From: CAYUYV01 sp964449455
Lineage (GTDB): Bacteria > Pseudomonadota > Alphaproteobacteria > JAJFIK01
DNA: 64,000 bases
Direction: 5' to 3'
Assembly: GCA_964449455.1 (NCBI GenBank)
Contig: CAYUYV010000001.1
Span: 1-64,000 of the forward strand
A program made the translations under genes and the position numbers. Shown here one piece after another: positions 1 to 8,505 of the stretch. The notes under the pieces are model-generated. The model was not told the DNA's origin and made no database searches. It was given only the letters and a program-made list of their open reading frames with translations. Each line of letters opens with the position of its first letter. Position 1 is the stretch's first letter.

Positions 1-93
1 CGCTACGGAGCCCGCCGATCATGCGGGCGAATTCCTGACCCGCCACACTAGAAGCATCGGGCCGGCAGGCCCGTTCTCAGGCCCCGGCTCACA

Positions 94-543
94 TCAGAGC
101 CAGACTTCCCGATTGTCCTTGCGGCCAATTTCGCGGGTCAGGGTGGCGCCGATCAATGGCGTCATGTTGCAGGCATCCATTGCATGATCCAAATTGGTTG
201 GATCATGCTTTGCGCTCATATCACTATGCGCCGTGTCCCATTGGAACCGAACACCAAGAGACGCGCCATAAAGGCGTGGATCCAGGATAAAGACGGATGT
301 TGCGAGAGTGGTGCCGGCGCCACCAAGATTATGGCCGGTTTTGTTGTCGCCAGTGAGGGCAGCCCCTCCCCAATCGTCAACACCGCCGGGAAAATGGCAG
401 CGACATAGTCCAGCACATGGTCCAGCACATGGGTATTCATTCGTACAAAAACTGTTTAGGGGGCAAGGTCCGGGGCAAAGAAGGCCACAGACGCTCCGCC
501 CGCGCCTGAACCACTGCGCGAGCAATCCTGCCCTGTTGTTCAA
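94..543 (-). pseudogene. Possible remnant of an outer-membrane protein C-terminus
   Basis: The reading frame ends at 94 and its last 85 or so residues look protein-like, with alternating hydrophobic and polar stretches such as LYGASLGVRFQWD and a final aromatic-hydrophobic run. This resembles the C-terminal strands of a beta-barrel protein. The N-terminal third is Cys- and Pro-rich and looks like read-through of non-coding DNA, and there is no convincing start or ribosome-binding site. It could equally be a chance open frame. Apart from this, 1-677 holds only two short tandem duplications and no gene I can support. Confidence 0.2.
409..432. repeat. 12-bp tandem duplication
   Basis: The unit gtccagcacatg occurs twice head to tail. 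It is one of a series of short perfect tandem duplications in this window. Confidence 0.8.
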
Positions 544-552
544 CCAAGCCTT

Positions 553-588
553 GCCTTACGCTGAGGGCCGGCCTTACGCTGAGGGAAT
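553..588. repeat. 18-bp tandem duplication
   Basis: The unit gccttacgctgaggg is repeated with a period of 18 bases (553-567 and 571-585), just upstream of the first acyl-CoA dehydrogenase gene. Confidence 0.8.
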
Positions 589-677
589 AGGCGGGCCGAA
601 ACTTGGGCTCGCGACTGGACGGCTGCAACGCCTCCGGCGATAGTTCTAACGGCACAAATGTGGAGGAGGAAAGCGCC

Positions 678-1889
678 GTGAATTCATCAAATCTGAGCGC
701 TGAGCAGCAGGAATTCCGGGACTATGCCCGCCGCTGGCTGTCGCAGAACGCGCCGCCACCGCCGCCCGAGCGCTTGCCGATCACGCCGATCGAAGTGATG
801 ACGGTTGGGCAGCGGGACTATCTCCAGGCGTGGCAGCGCAAATGTTATGACGCGGGCCTCATTGGCACGGACTATCCGGTCGAATATGGCGGGCGCGGCC
901 ATACCGGGTTCCAGAGAATTGCCAATCAGGAGCTCAGCCGTGCGCGCGTGCCCTTCCTCATCAATATTGTAGGCCTAAGCATGGCCGCGCCGACGATTCT
1001 GCGGCACGGGACAGAGGGACAAAAGCGCAAGTTCATTCCCGGCTGTCTGTCGGGCGATGAAATCTGGTGCCAGGGTTTCTCCGAGCCCGGCGCCGGATCA
1101 GATCTTTCCAATCAGCGCACATCTGCGGTGCGCGAAGGCGATGATTGGATCGTCAATGGACACAAGGTTTGGACCAGCCTTGGCCATTTCGCCAAATGGA
1201 TGATCCTCATTACCCGGACCAGTGGTGACCATAAATATGACGGACTCACCTATTTTCTCTGCCCGATCGCGGGACACCAAGGCGTCACGGTCCGGCCTTT
1301 GGTGAAAATGACCGGCGAGACCGGTTTCAACGAAGTGTTCTTCGAAGATGCTCGGATCCCCGACGCCTACCGGCTCGATGACATCGGGAAAGGCTGGTCG
1401 GTCGCGATGACCACGCTCACCGCCGAACGCGGAGCAGCCGAAAGCGCCGGCAGCGGTGGCAGTGGCGGCGGAGGCTCCGACCAGGTCCAGAACCTGATCG
1501 ACTTGGCACGCACGAGCTATCGCAGCGGCGTTCTTGCCGCGGACGATCCCGTCACGCGCGACGCCATCATTCAGTGTGCAATCATGGGGGAGGGAATGCG
1601 CCAGAATGCCCGGCGCGCTCGCGTTCCCGCTCTTTGCGACCATCCGATGCGTCTGCCCTTGCAGCAGAAACTGACCGCCACGGAATATGCCCAAGAGGCG
1701 GCGCGGCTGGGGGTCGAGATCGCGGGGGCGCACTCGACGCTTTACAAGCTTGACCCGCGGGCACCAAAGGCTGGCCATTGGCCCCTCGCATATCTGAACT
1801 CCTACGGCAACACGATCGCTGCCGGTACGAATGAAATCCAGCGCAACATTCTGGGCGAGCGCGTTCTCGGCCTGCCAAAGTCGAAATAG
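678..1889 (+). CDS. Acyl-CoA dehydrogenase, first subunit of a probable heteromer
   Basis: A 403-residue flavoprotein dehydrogenase of the acyl-CoA dehydrogenase family, expected to oxidise an acyl-CoA to the 2-enoyl-CoA and pass electrons to ETF. The middle beta-domain signature is clear (WCQGFSEPGAGSDL, then VNGHKVWTS), and the C-terminus has AGTNEIQRNILGERVLGLPK. The MCAD-type catalytic Glu (the E of YEGT) is Ala here, but E250 in the motif TAER sits where isovaleryl-CoA dehydrogenase has its catalytic base. A Gly/Ser-rich stretch at residues 258-267 follows directly. The GTG start at 678 is chosen over an upstream TTG because GGAGGAGGA lies at 662-670. The next gene, a second acyl-CoA dehydrogenase, begins 10 bases after the stop. 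Confidence 0.9.
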   Translation: MNSSNLSAEQQEFRDYARRWLSQNAPPPPPERLPITPIEVMTVGQRDYLQAWQRKCYDAGLIGTDYPVEYGGRGHTGFQRIANQELSRARVPFLINIVGLSMAAPTILRHGTEGQKRKFIPGCLSGDEIWCQGFSEPGAGSDLSNQRTSAVREGDDWIVNGHKVWTSLGHFAKWMILITRTSGDHKYDGLTYFLCPIAGHQGVTVRPLVKMTGETGFNEVFFEDARIPDAYRLDDIGKGWSVAMTTLTAERGAAESAGSGGSGGGGSDQVQNLIDLARTSYRSGVLAADDPVTRDAIIQCAIMGEGMRQNARRARVPALCDHPMRLPLQQKLTATEYAQEAARLGVEIAGAHSTLYKLDPRAPKAGHWPLAYLNSYGNTIAAGTNEIQRNILGERVLGLPKSK

Positions 1890-1899
1890 GAGCATGGGA

Positions 1900-3072
1900 A
1901 TGTCCAGTATACAGACTGCGCCGCGGGATTTCGGCTTTGGGGAAGACGAGACCATGTTGCGCGACATCGCGCGCAAGATGCTTGATGACCGTTTGCCCAT
2001 GGACAAGTTGCGGCGCCTGGTCGCCGAGGCCCCCGAGCCGATCTATGATGCCGGCGAGCGGGCGCCCTGGGATGAAAATCTGTGGGCGGAGATTGTCGAG
2101 CTCGGTTGGACCGGCCTGGCGATCGGCGAGGATGAAGGTGGCGCAAATATCTCGCTGGTTGGGATTGCCGGCATGATTGAAGAGGTGGGCCGGCACGCGC
2201 TTCCCTCTCCACTCATTCCAACACTCTCGGCAAGTCTTGTGCTTCGGGCTGCGGGCGGCGATGTGGCCAAGCAGCTCATGGAGCGCATTGCCGGCGGTGC
2301 CACGGCAAGTCTTGCGATCACGGACGAACGCGGCAGTTGGGAGCCTGAGGATGCGCCGCTGCTGGCGTTCCAGCAGTCCGGCGACCTGGTCCTTCAGGGA
2401 ACCGCCAGATTTGTCCAGGACGCTTTCAAAGCCGACTTCCTCATCGTGAGTGCTCGGCTTGGCGGAGAACACGTCTTGTGCGCTGTGGAGGCGGATGCGG
2501 AAGGGGTGACCCTTGAAGCCGATCACATCCACGACCTCACGCGTGACCAGGCAAGCGTTCATTTCGATGGTGTGCGCGTCGGCGCCGGTTCGATTGTCTC
2601 CCGTGACGCAACGCCCGCCTTGCAGTCCGCCTGGCCCAGCCTTCTGGCCCTCGTCGCAGCCGATCTGTGCGGGGCCAGCGAGTGGCTTCTTCAGTCAACG
2701 GCCGAATATGCAAGAGAGCGTGTCCAGTTCGATCGGCCAATCGGCTTCTTTCAGGCCGTCAAGCACCCGCTGGTGAACGCCATGGTGGAGATCGACCGTG
2801 CCCGTTCCATCCTTTATCATGCGTGTGCGGAGATTGATGCCGGCTCCAGCGGCGCGCAAGTCGCGGCGCATATGGCCAAAAGCGCTGCCTCCGATGCCGC
2901 CGCCTTCATTTCCGACCGGTCCGTTCAGCTGCATGGTGGAATTGGATTTACCTGGGAATATGGCCTCCACATCTACTTCAAGCGGAACCTCCATAATCAG
3001 GCCCTATATGGCGACGGCGTCTATCACCGCAAGAAGCTGGCAGACCTTCTGATCGGACCGGTCAAGAACTGA
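1900..3072 (+). CDS. Acyl-CoA dehydrogenase, second subunit lacking an obvious catalytic Glu
   Basis: A 390-residue acyl-CoA dehydrogenase homologue. The C-terminal signature QLHGGIGFTWEYGLHIYFKR is intact and an N-terminal helical domain is present. No Glu is seen at the helix-G position (the segment reads LLALVAADLCGASE), and the C-terminal position is also not Glu. It therefore probably pairs with the upstream subunit, as in mycobacterial FadE heterotetramers that act on steroid side-chain CoA esters (family knowledge; pairing is inference). ATG 1900 is preferred over ATG 1894 because AGGA at 1888-1891 is correctly spaced from it. The two genes form a tight operon. Confidence 0.88.
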   Translation: MSSIQTAPRDFGFGEDETMLRDIARKMLDDRLPMDKLRRLVAEAPEPIYDAGERAPWDENLWAEIVELGWTGLAIGEDEGGANISLVGIAGMIEEVGRHALPSPLIPTLSASLVLRAAGGDVAKQLMERIAGGATASLAITDERGSWEPEDAPLLAFQQSGDLVLQGTARFVQDAFKADFLIVSARLGGEHVLCAVEADAEGVTLEADHIHDLTRDQASVHFDGVRVGAGSIVSRDATPALQSAWPSLLALVAADLCGASEWLLQSTAEYARERVQFDRPIGFFQAVKHPLVNAMVEIDRARSILYHACAEIDAGSSGAQVAAHMAKSAASDAAAFISDRSVQLHGGIGFTWEYGLHIYFKRNLHNQALYGDGVYHRKKLADLLIGPVKN

Positions 3073-3143
3073 ACCGTTCGCTCGTCCTGGGATCGGCAAT
3101 GTGCTCATCGCCTGCTCGCATGGGCACTGCCGAAATCGAAAGG

Positions 3144-3213
3144 CCCAAAGGCCCTGTTGCCCCAAAGGCCCTGCTGCCCTAAACGCCGTGGGTGCCCCAA
3201 AGGCCGTGTTGCC
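3144..3213. repeat. Degenerate 17-18 bp tandem repeat, about four copies
   Basis: Units of the form ccaaaggccctgttgcc recur about four times with point differences between the acyl-CoA dehydrogenase pair and the lipase. The stretch 3073-3500 otherwise holds a second repeat array and an assembly gap, and no gene. Confidence 0.7.
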
Positions 3214-3248
3214 TTTGGGCCGCCTCTAGACCGCAAAACGTCGCCTCA

Positions 3249-3424
3249 CTGACCACATCCGCCTGACCACATCCGNNNNNNNNNNNNNNNNNNNNNNNNN
3301 NNNNNNNNNNNNNNNNNNNNNNNNNNNNNNNNNNNNNNNNNNNNNNNNNNNNNNNNNNNNNNNNNNNNNNNNNNNCTGACCACATCCGCCTGACCACATC
3401 CGGCCTGACCACATCCGCCTGACC
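3249..3424. repeat. 14-bp tandem repeat array broken by an assembly gap
   Basis: The unit cctgaccacatccg is present in two copies left of the gap (3249-3275) and three copies plus a partial one to the right (3376-3424). The 27 bases on each side of the N run are identical, so the contig ends overlap. Copy number is unknown. There are no spacers, so this is not a CRISPR array. Confidence 0.85.
3276..3375. other. Assembly gap of 100 N
   Basis: Exactly 100 N, the usual placeholder for a gap of unknown size. It sits inside a short tandem repeat array. Confidence 0.98.
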
Positions 3425-3500
3425 GTGGCGTTGAGGCAAGGGAGCGGATGAACGCTGCGGGCGAGACTGACCATCACTGTGGTCCGGATAACAGCGGCGT

Positions 3501-4574
3501 TTACCGCCAGCACTGGGGGGCAAAGCTCCATTCGTGGTCGTGATCCAGCATCCAGGCATAGGTATCAATGCCGTGCCAGCACCAGATCTGGTCGCCCTTG
3601 CTTTCCGTGTCGTTGTTCAGGGTGCCTTCATAATCGAACGACGAATACCGCGCGGGCTCGCCCACATGGACATAGGTGATCCGGTTGCCGCTTGGCGGCA
3701 CCATGGGCACAAGATCCGGCATATTGCAGATCCGGACCGCCGATCCGATTGCTCCGGCCACATCCCGGAATGCGTCATTGCCGACCCTTGGTGAGGCGAC
3801 GGTGATCAGGCTGGTCTGGGCGTCTTCATCGAACCGGGCGATGTCCGTTGTTGCCAGCGTGGCGAGCGCGCCGCCCAGGCTGTGGCCGGTGACGAGGAGG
3901 GGGCTGTCGGAGAACGCGCCGGCTTTCACCGCGTCCACAAAGTCACCCTCAAAGGGGCCGCGATCGAGCTTGAAGCTCTCGTAGATCTCCTGGAACCCTT
4001 TGTGCACCCTGGCGCCGTTGTCCGCTTCGGGCAGTCTGCGCTGGGTGGCCTGAACGTTACGGATCCACTCGCGCGGCGTCATGGTCCCGCGGATCACGAT
4101 CAGATCTTCGTTCGTTGCCGGATCATTTGCCCAGAAGCCATAGAATGTCCGGTTTCGCCGGGCGCGCAGGCCGCGCTCCGTGGCGCGTCCGGGATTGCCC
4201 ATGATCAGCGCCTTTAGGGTCAAGCGATCCGAGGGAAAGGCGCTTTCCGGATCGCCGTCTTCGTCAAAGGCGTCATACATGGCGTAGACATCGAGCAGAT
4301 ATTGAACGGTTCCGAAAAGGTCTGCGTTCTCCTCCCCACCAGCCGATGGGCGAACCGTGCGCAGGCTGTCAGTGTCTTTATCATTGCCATCGCGCATGGG
4401 AAGGCCGATTTCATCGGGGCAGGTCATCCAGGTCGGGACCGCGGCGTCTTGCGTTTGCGCGCCAGAGCCCGCGTCGGCGGTCGTGTCTGTCGTTTTGTTC
4501 TGTGTGACGCATGCGCTGAGGGCAAGCAGGCCCGCCATCAGCAGACCTGCGCGAATATCAACTGAACGCCTCAT
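3501..4574 (-). CDS. Class 3 lipase-like lipoprotein
   Basis: A 357-residue exported alpha/beta hydrolase of the lipase class 3 (fungal lipase-like) family. The nucleophile elbow reads VTGHSLGGALATLA. A candidate catalytic Asp lies in CNMPDLVPMVP and candidate His residues lie in the C-terminal part. The first 22 residues form a lipoprotein signal ending LLALSAC, so the mature protein probably begins at Cys22 and is anchored in the envelope facing the periplasm or outside. ATG 4574 is chosen over an in-frame start 41 codons upstream because it opens this signal and has GGGAG about 12 bases before it. Substrate unknown; hydrolysis of acylglycerols or other esters is the family expectation. Single-gene transcription unit by spacing. 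Confidence 0.85.
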   Translation of the reverse strand: MRRSVDIRAGLLMAGLLALSACVTQNKTTDTTADAGSGAQTQDAAVPTWMTCPDEIGLPMRDGNDKDTDSLRTVRPSAGGEENADLFGTVQYLLDVYAMYDAFDEDGDPESAFPSDRLTLKALIMGNPGRATERGLRARRNRTFYGFWANDPATNEDLIVIRGTMTPREWIRNVQATQRRLPEADNGARVHKGFQEIYESFKLDRGPFEGDFVDAVKAGAFSDSPLLVTGHSLGGALATLATTDIARFDEDAQTSLITVASPRVGNDAFRDVAGAIGSAVRICNMPDLVPMVPPSGNRITYVHVGEPARYSSFDYEGTLNNDTESKGDQIWCWHGIDTYAWMLDHDHEWSFAPQCWR

Positions 4575-4789
4575 TGTTGTGAGCTCCCAATTCTGCTTTG
4601 GAAAACCGATGATAAAATGTGCCCCAGTTGACCTTAGGGTCGGCATTCCCCGCTTTGGCCGTGCCGCCACGCCCTCCATGTTGAACACCATTCGCACGCA
4701 GCATTTATGATGACAAATCAGGCAGGGGCATGGGGTCGTCCGCGGACGGTCTGGGATGGTCCCGGTCGCCCGGTCTGACCAACAACGAA

Positions 4790-4828
4790 CAGCACGGCCC
4801 CGAAAGCCATTTCGGTCAAACCGTGCTG
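4790..4828. repeat. Nested inverted repeat (two stacked stems)
   Basis: An outer 8-bp stem (4790-4797 with 4821-4828) encloses an inner 6-bp stem (4800-4805 with 4810-4815) closing on a 4-base loop. It lies in the 372-base spacer 4575-4946 between the lipase start and the end of the next minus-strand gene. No gene is seen in that spacer. It may be a folded transcript or a terminator component; no T run follows. Confidence 0.5.
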
Positions 4829-4898
4829 GTGATGTGAGCGTGCCTGAGGGTCACTCCACGGTGGCTGGCCAAGGCCCCATGGCGTGGCTGGACCTTAT

Positions 4899-4936
4899 GT
4901 CTCAAGCGCATGGATTGGCGCACTCCCGCTTGAGAC
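4899..4936 (-). terminator. Inverted repeat 11 bases past a minus-strand stop codon
   Basis: Perfect 10-bp arms (4899-4908 and 4927-4936) with an 18-base loop, placed just downstream of the stop of the gene ending at 4947. There is no clear T tract, so it may be a stabilising 3' hairpin rather than a true intrinsic terminator. Confidence 0.4.
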
Positions 4937-4946
4937 CCGAAGCCTG

Positions 4947-5630
4947 CTACTGCCGCTGGTAATCGAAATTTTCAACGGTCATCCGGATTTTTTTTGTGGG
5001 TACCTGGATGATGGAGCGCGCCTGATAGCTGAGGCCCGAGGCCAAGCGATCGTGATTGATATCCATCAGGACGATATCTTCATCAAGCCGGGTGCGGACC
5101 TTTGTCGTCTGGACTTCCTTGGTGTCGGCGTTGATCACCATCACCAGTTCGTCCCCACGCTGCACAACATTGGTGCCCACGATCCGGATCGTTCCCGGCC
5201 GATCGCCGCGGCCAAAGGTGGCTTTCTCCAAATAGTCCATGACCTTGCCGGTTGTGGGGAGGGAATATTGCTGGAGAAGCCGCTGAAGCTCGCCCTGCCA
5301 CTCTTTTTGTGCTTCTAGCACCCGCTGCTGGATCCGTCCACGGATACCCCGGGCTTTGCGCCGGTCCGGCTTTTGTTCGCTCATCGTGGTCGTTTGCATG
5401 CGACCGTCGATGTCGAAGCGCACCAGTTCGAGCTTGGTGAGCTGAACTTCGCCGTCATTGACGACCTCGGTGCGCCTTTTCCAGGTGTAGTCCTGCATTT
5501 TCTTGCGGTTCTCGGCGCGGTTCTTTGAGACCTGCACCGCAAGCTTGGACATATCGGGCAGCCCCTGGGCCAGGACACCACCCGTCGTCAGACTCAGGCA
5601 CGCAAGCGCGAAAATTGTTTGCCGTATCAT
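4947..5630 (-). CDS. Exported protein of unknown function
   Basis: A 227-residue protein with an N-terminal signal peptide (MIRQTIFALACLSL, probable cleavage after LAQ). The mature part is rich in charged residues and is consistent with a periplasmic, mostly beta-sheet fold with a helical section in the middle (EAQKEWQGELQRLLQQY). I do not recognise the family; the alternation of short beta segments near the C-terminus (ADTKEVQTTKVRT) loosely recalls LolA/outer-membrane lipoprotein-sorting folds, but this is weak. ATG 5630 is chosen over a TTG three codons upstream because a GGAGG is suitably placed. It is divergent from the large repeat protein starting at 5806 and may share its promoter region and envelope role. 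Confidence 0.75.
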   Translation of the reverse strand: MIRQTIFALACLSLTTGGVLAQGLPDMSKLAVQVSKNRAENRKKMQDYTWKRRTEVVNDGEVQLTKLELVRFDIDGRMQTTTMSEQKPDRRKARGIRGRIQQRVLEAQKEWQGELQRLLQQYSLPTTGKVMDYLEKATFGRGDRPGTIRIVGTNVVQRGDELVMVINADTKEVQTTKVRTRLDEDIVLMDINHDRLASGLSYQARSIIQVPTKKIRMTVENFDYQRQ

Positions 5631-5805
5631 CTTCCACAACCCCTCCAGCGCGTCGATGTTTCACGGTCGAATTTTCCGTGACATCCCAAGTTTCGGACGC
5701 TGCCATTTCGTGATATTTAATGCAATCGCATTAAGCTAGCTCTTGTGGCAAAAAACGAGAGTCTGTAGGACCACAAGGCCGTATTCGCAGGGTATGAGGG
5801 GCAGA

Positions 5806-8091
5806 ATGAAAAACGTCATCGTCCATTGGCTGGCAGCAATCATCTTGTGGGTGCTCGGAGCGTCAATCGCATCTGCTGAACCCTTGGCCTGGCCTCGTGA
5901 GGTAAAAGGCGCGCAAGGCGCGAGCATCACACTTTACCAGCCTCAAGTTGATCGCTGGGACAGCTTTATCACCCTGGAGTTTCGGGTCGCAGCCGAGTTG
6001 AGATTGCCCGGCAAGGATCAGCCGATCCCTGCCGCCCTGAGCATGTCTGCGTCGACCACGACGAACCTGGCGGAACGGACTGTGTTGGCTTACGATCTGA
6101 AGGTCGTTGATGTCGACGTCAGCAGTGCTGATGAAACGATTGCGCGGCGTCTGCGCACGGTGATCACGGACTATGTTTCTGGGATGTCCCAGACCCTGTC
6201 GCTGGATACGGTTCTCGCCCATTTCGAAGATGAGGTGGAACGGGAGCGTCCGAAGACGACTTATGGTCCGTTGCCAAATCTCGAACGTCCCAGCGAGTTT
6301 GCCGGATCGCCGCCCAAAATCATGGTGAGTTACACCCCGGCCATTCTGGTCTTGTTCGACGGTGATCCCCTCTTTGTCGAGATCGAGGAGACGGGTCTGA
6401 AATTCGCGGTCAACACGAATTGGGACCTGTTCCATCATGTCGGGTCGTCCACCTATTATCTTCTGTACGAAGAATCTTGGCTGAAAGCATCTTCAGTGAC
6501 CGGTCCTTGGGCACCGGCAGGCAAGCTCCCGAGAAAAATCTCGAAGAAAATCCCGAAAAATGAAAGCTTTGAGACCGTGCACGCGCATGTGCCGGGCAAG
6601 AAGATATCCAAGGATGAGGCCCCGAAAGCCTTTGTCAGCTTTGAGCCAGCTGAACTGATTTATATTCGCGGCAGACCTATTGAGGAAAAAATTCCAGGCA
6701 CAGATCTTCTGTGGATCAAGAATACGGACAGTGATCTCTTCCGTAGCGCGGCAAGCCGGGACTACTACTATCTCGTTTCGGGTCGCTGGTTTCGGGCATC
6801 AAGCCTGCAAGGTCCGTGGGCGCCCATCGGTCAGGATCTTCCGAAAGGCTTTGCCGCCATCCCCAAAACCCATCCTGCTGCCAGTGTCCGCGTTTCCGTG
6901 AAAGGAACGGCGGAGGCGGATGAGGCTGTGATGCTCGCGAGCATCCCGCAAAAGGCTGAAGTCCGGCGAAAGGACACGACCGTCGTCGTCACATATGACG
7001 GCGAGCCGAAATTCATCAAGATTGAGGGCACGAAGGTCTATTATGCGGTGAACACCGCATTCGATGTCTTCCGTGTTGGGTCCCGGTATTATGTCTGCTT
7101 CAACGGCGTTTGGTTCACGGCCAGTTCGCCAAAGGGCGTCTGGGTTGTCAGCGACAGTGTCCCCGGCGCTATCTATAAAATACCGCCTTCGAGTCCGAAA
7201 TATCATGTGACCTATGTCTATGTGTATGAGTCCACGCCAGATGTTGTGGTGGTCGGCTATACACGTGGCTACACCGGCGTCTACATATCGAGCGGCGTGG
7301 TGGTCTATGGAACGGGCTTTTACTACCCGCCTTACATTTACTATCCGCCCTACGGCTACCCGATCTACCGGGCCTATCCCTACAGTTATGGTGTCGCCGC
7401 CTACTACAATCCTTATACGGGCGGTTATGGACGCGGTGCCGCCATTTATGGGCCCTATGGTGGGGCCGGTTGGGGTGCTGCCTACAATCCATCAACCGGC
7501 ACCTATGCGCGGGGTGCTTCTGCGTGGGGCCCTTACCAGTCCGGCTATGCGGGGCAAGCCTATAATCCGCGCACGGATACCTATGGCGCGACCTACCAGC
7601 GCTCAACCCCCTATGCCAGCTGGGGAGAGAGCGTGGTGACCCGAGGCGATGAGTGGGTTCGCACTGGCAACTACTCGGATTCCCGAGGCTCGGTCGCCGG
7701 CGTTGAAACATCCCAGGGCGCCAGGGCCGGGGCGGTGCAGACGGAACAAGGCACCGCTTATGCCGGACGGGATGCTGACAACAATCTTTATGCTGGACGG
7801 GACGGAACCGTTTACAGACGCAGCGATGACGGATGGTCGAGCTATAGCGACGGCGAATGGCAGTCCGTTGACCGCCCTGAAAGCACCGGCGAGAGAACAC
7901 AGACCCTGCAGGAGCGGGACACGTCCGGGCGATCCTCAAGAACGGTTGAAAGCCTGGAGCGGGACCGCCAAGCGCGGGACAGCGCCTCAAGACGGTCGCG
8001 GGACTTTGAATCCTGGCGAAGCAGCGGCTCCCGATCGCGTGGCTCCCGATCGCGTGGCTCCCGATCGCGCGGCGGGCGTCGCAGAAATTGA
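5806..8091 (+). CDS. Large exported protein with three internal repeats and a Tyr/Gly-rich domain
   Basis: A 761-residue exported protein. The signal peptide is MKNVIVHWLAAIILWVLGAS with cleavage near ASA. Three copies of a roughly 95-residue module follow, each built on V-S-x-x-P-A-x-L-I, a GxPxFxxI turn, N-T-x-x-D-L-F, a paired Tyr segment and W-x-x-A-S-S-x-x-G-P-W (nt about 6320, 6640 and 6980 onward). After these comes a Tyr/Pro/Gly-rich stretch (nt 7310-7640), then a charged tail ending in three GSRSR units. Proteins of this architecture occur in alphaproteobacteria and are sometimes named carbohydrate-binding V/XII proteins; the function is unproven. ATG 5806 is chosen because it opens the signal peptide and follows GAGGGG. 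Confidence 0.8.
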   Translation: MKNVIVHWLAAIILWVLGASIASAEPLAWPREVKGAQGASITLYQPQVDRWDSFITLEFRVAAELRLPGKDQPIPAALSMSASTTTNLAERTVLAYDLKVVDVDVSSADETIARRLRTVITDYVSGMSQTLSLDTVLAHFEDEVERERPKTTYGPLPNLERPSEFAGSPPKIMVSYTPAILVLFDGDPLFVEIEETGLKFAVNTNWDLFHHVGSSTYYLLYEESWLKASSVTGPWAPAGKLPRKISKKIPKNESFETVHAHVPGKKISKDEAPKAFVSFEPAELIYIRGRPIEEKIPGTDLLWIKNTDSDLFRSAASRDYYYLVSGRWFRASSLQGPWAPIGQDLPKGFAAIPKTHPAASVRVSVKGTAEADEAVMLASIPQKAEVRRKDTTVVVTYDGEPKFIKIEGTKVYYAVNTAFDVFRVGSRYYVCFNGVWFTASSPKGVWVVSDSVPGAIYKIPPSSPKYHVTYVYVYESTPDVVVVGYTRGYTGVYISSGVVVYGTGFYYPPYIYYPPYGYPIYRAYPYSYGVAAYYNPYTGGYGRGAAIYGPYGGAGWGAAYNPSTGTYARGASAWGPYQSGYAGQAYNPRTDTYGATYQRSTPYASWGESVVTRGDEWVRTGNYSDSRGSVAGVETSQGARAGAVQTEQGTAYAGRDADNNLYAGRDGTVYRRSDDGWSSYSDGEWQSVDRPESTGERTQTLQERDTSGRSSRTVESLERDRQARDSASRRSRDFESWRSSGSRSRGSRSRGSRSRGGRRRN
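8026..8070. repeat. 15-bp coding tandem triplication
   Basis: Three consecutive copies of ggctcccgatcgcgt (the last with one change) encode the GSRSR repeats at the end of the large exported protein. Confidence 0.9.
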
Positions 8092-8102
8092 TTGCCATAG
8101 AG

Positions 8103-8127
8103 GCCACCACTCAGTCGAAGGGGTGGC
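8103..8127 (+). terminator. Candidate terminator of the large exported protein
   Basis: A 6-bp GC-rich stem (8103-8108 with 8122-8127) followed by ttcattt, 11 bases after the stop codon. The rest of 8092-8505 holds short tandem repeats and an assembly gap; no gene is seen. Confidence 0.4.
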
Positions 8128-8228
8128 TTCATTTCAAGGAACTGTCGCAAGGCTGGGGCATTGCTGCTCCAGCCAACCCAAGATGCTCCCAGCGCGCGAT
8201 GACCAATGTGAGATGAGCGACGTGCCTG

Positions 8229-8385
8229 TGCGTCCTATGTAACTTTGCGTCCGATGTAACTNNNNNNNNNNNNNNNNNNNNNNNNNNNNNNNNNNNNNNN
8301 NNNNNNNNNNNNNNNNNNNNNNNNNNNNNNNNNNNNNNNNNNNNNNNNNNNNNNNNNNNNNTGTGCCAGCATTTGTGCCAGCATT
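8229..8385. repeat. Two different short tandem duplications flanking an assembly gap
   Basis: Left of the gap a 16-base unit is present twice with one mismatch (8229-8244 and 8246-8261). Right of it a different 12-base unit, tgtgccagcatt, is present twice (8362-8373 and 8374-8385). The two flanks are unrelated, so sequence is genuinely missing here. Confidence 0.8.
8262..8361. other. Assembly gap of 100 N
   Basis: Exactly 100 N between two unrelated tandem duplications. Confidence 0.98.
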
Positions 8386-8505
8386 TGTGAAAGTGTAGTC
8401 CGTATGGTCGTGAGCGTCATCTTTGATGCGGCCCTGTTCACTTACTGGCGGCACAAGACTAAATGCTGTATCCTGCCGCCTTTATTGAATGGGGAGGCAA
8501 GCGCG

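Noticed and set aside
3249..3424. Repeated 14-base units resembling a small CRISPR array
   Set aside because: Units are directly adjacent with no spacers, and there are no cas genes nearby. It is a simple tandem repeat next to an assembly gap.
5639..5639. TTG start three codons upstream for the exported protein
   Set aside because: The ribosome-binding site would be only 2 bases away; the ATG at 5630 is better placed.
7169..8110. Long minus-strand open frame opposite the large exported protein
   Set aside because: It is an antisense shadow, rich in Arg, His, Pro and Cys, arising from the biased codon use of the Tyr/Gly/Ser-rich gene on the plus strand.
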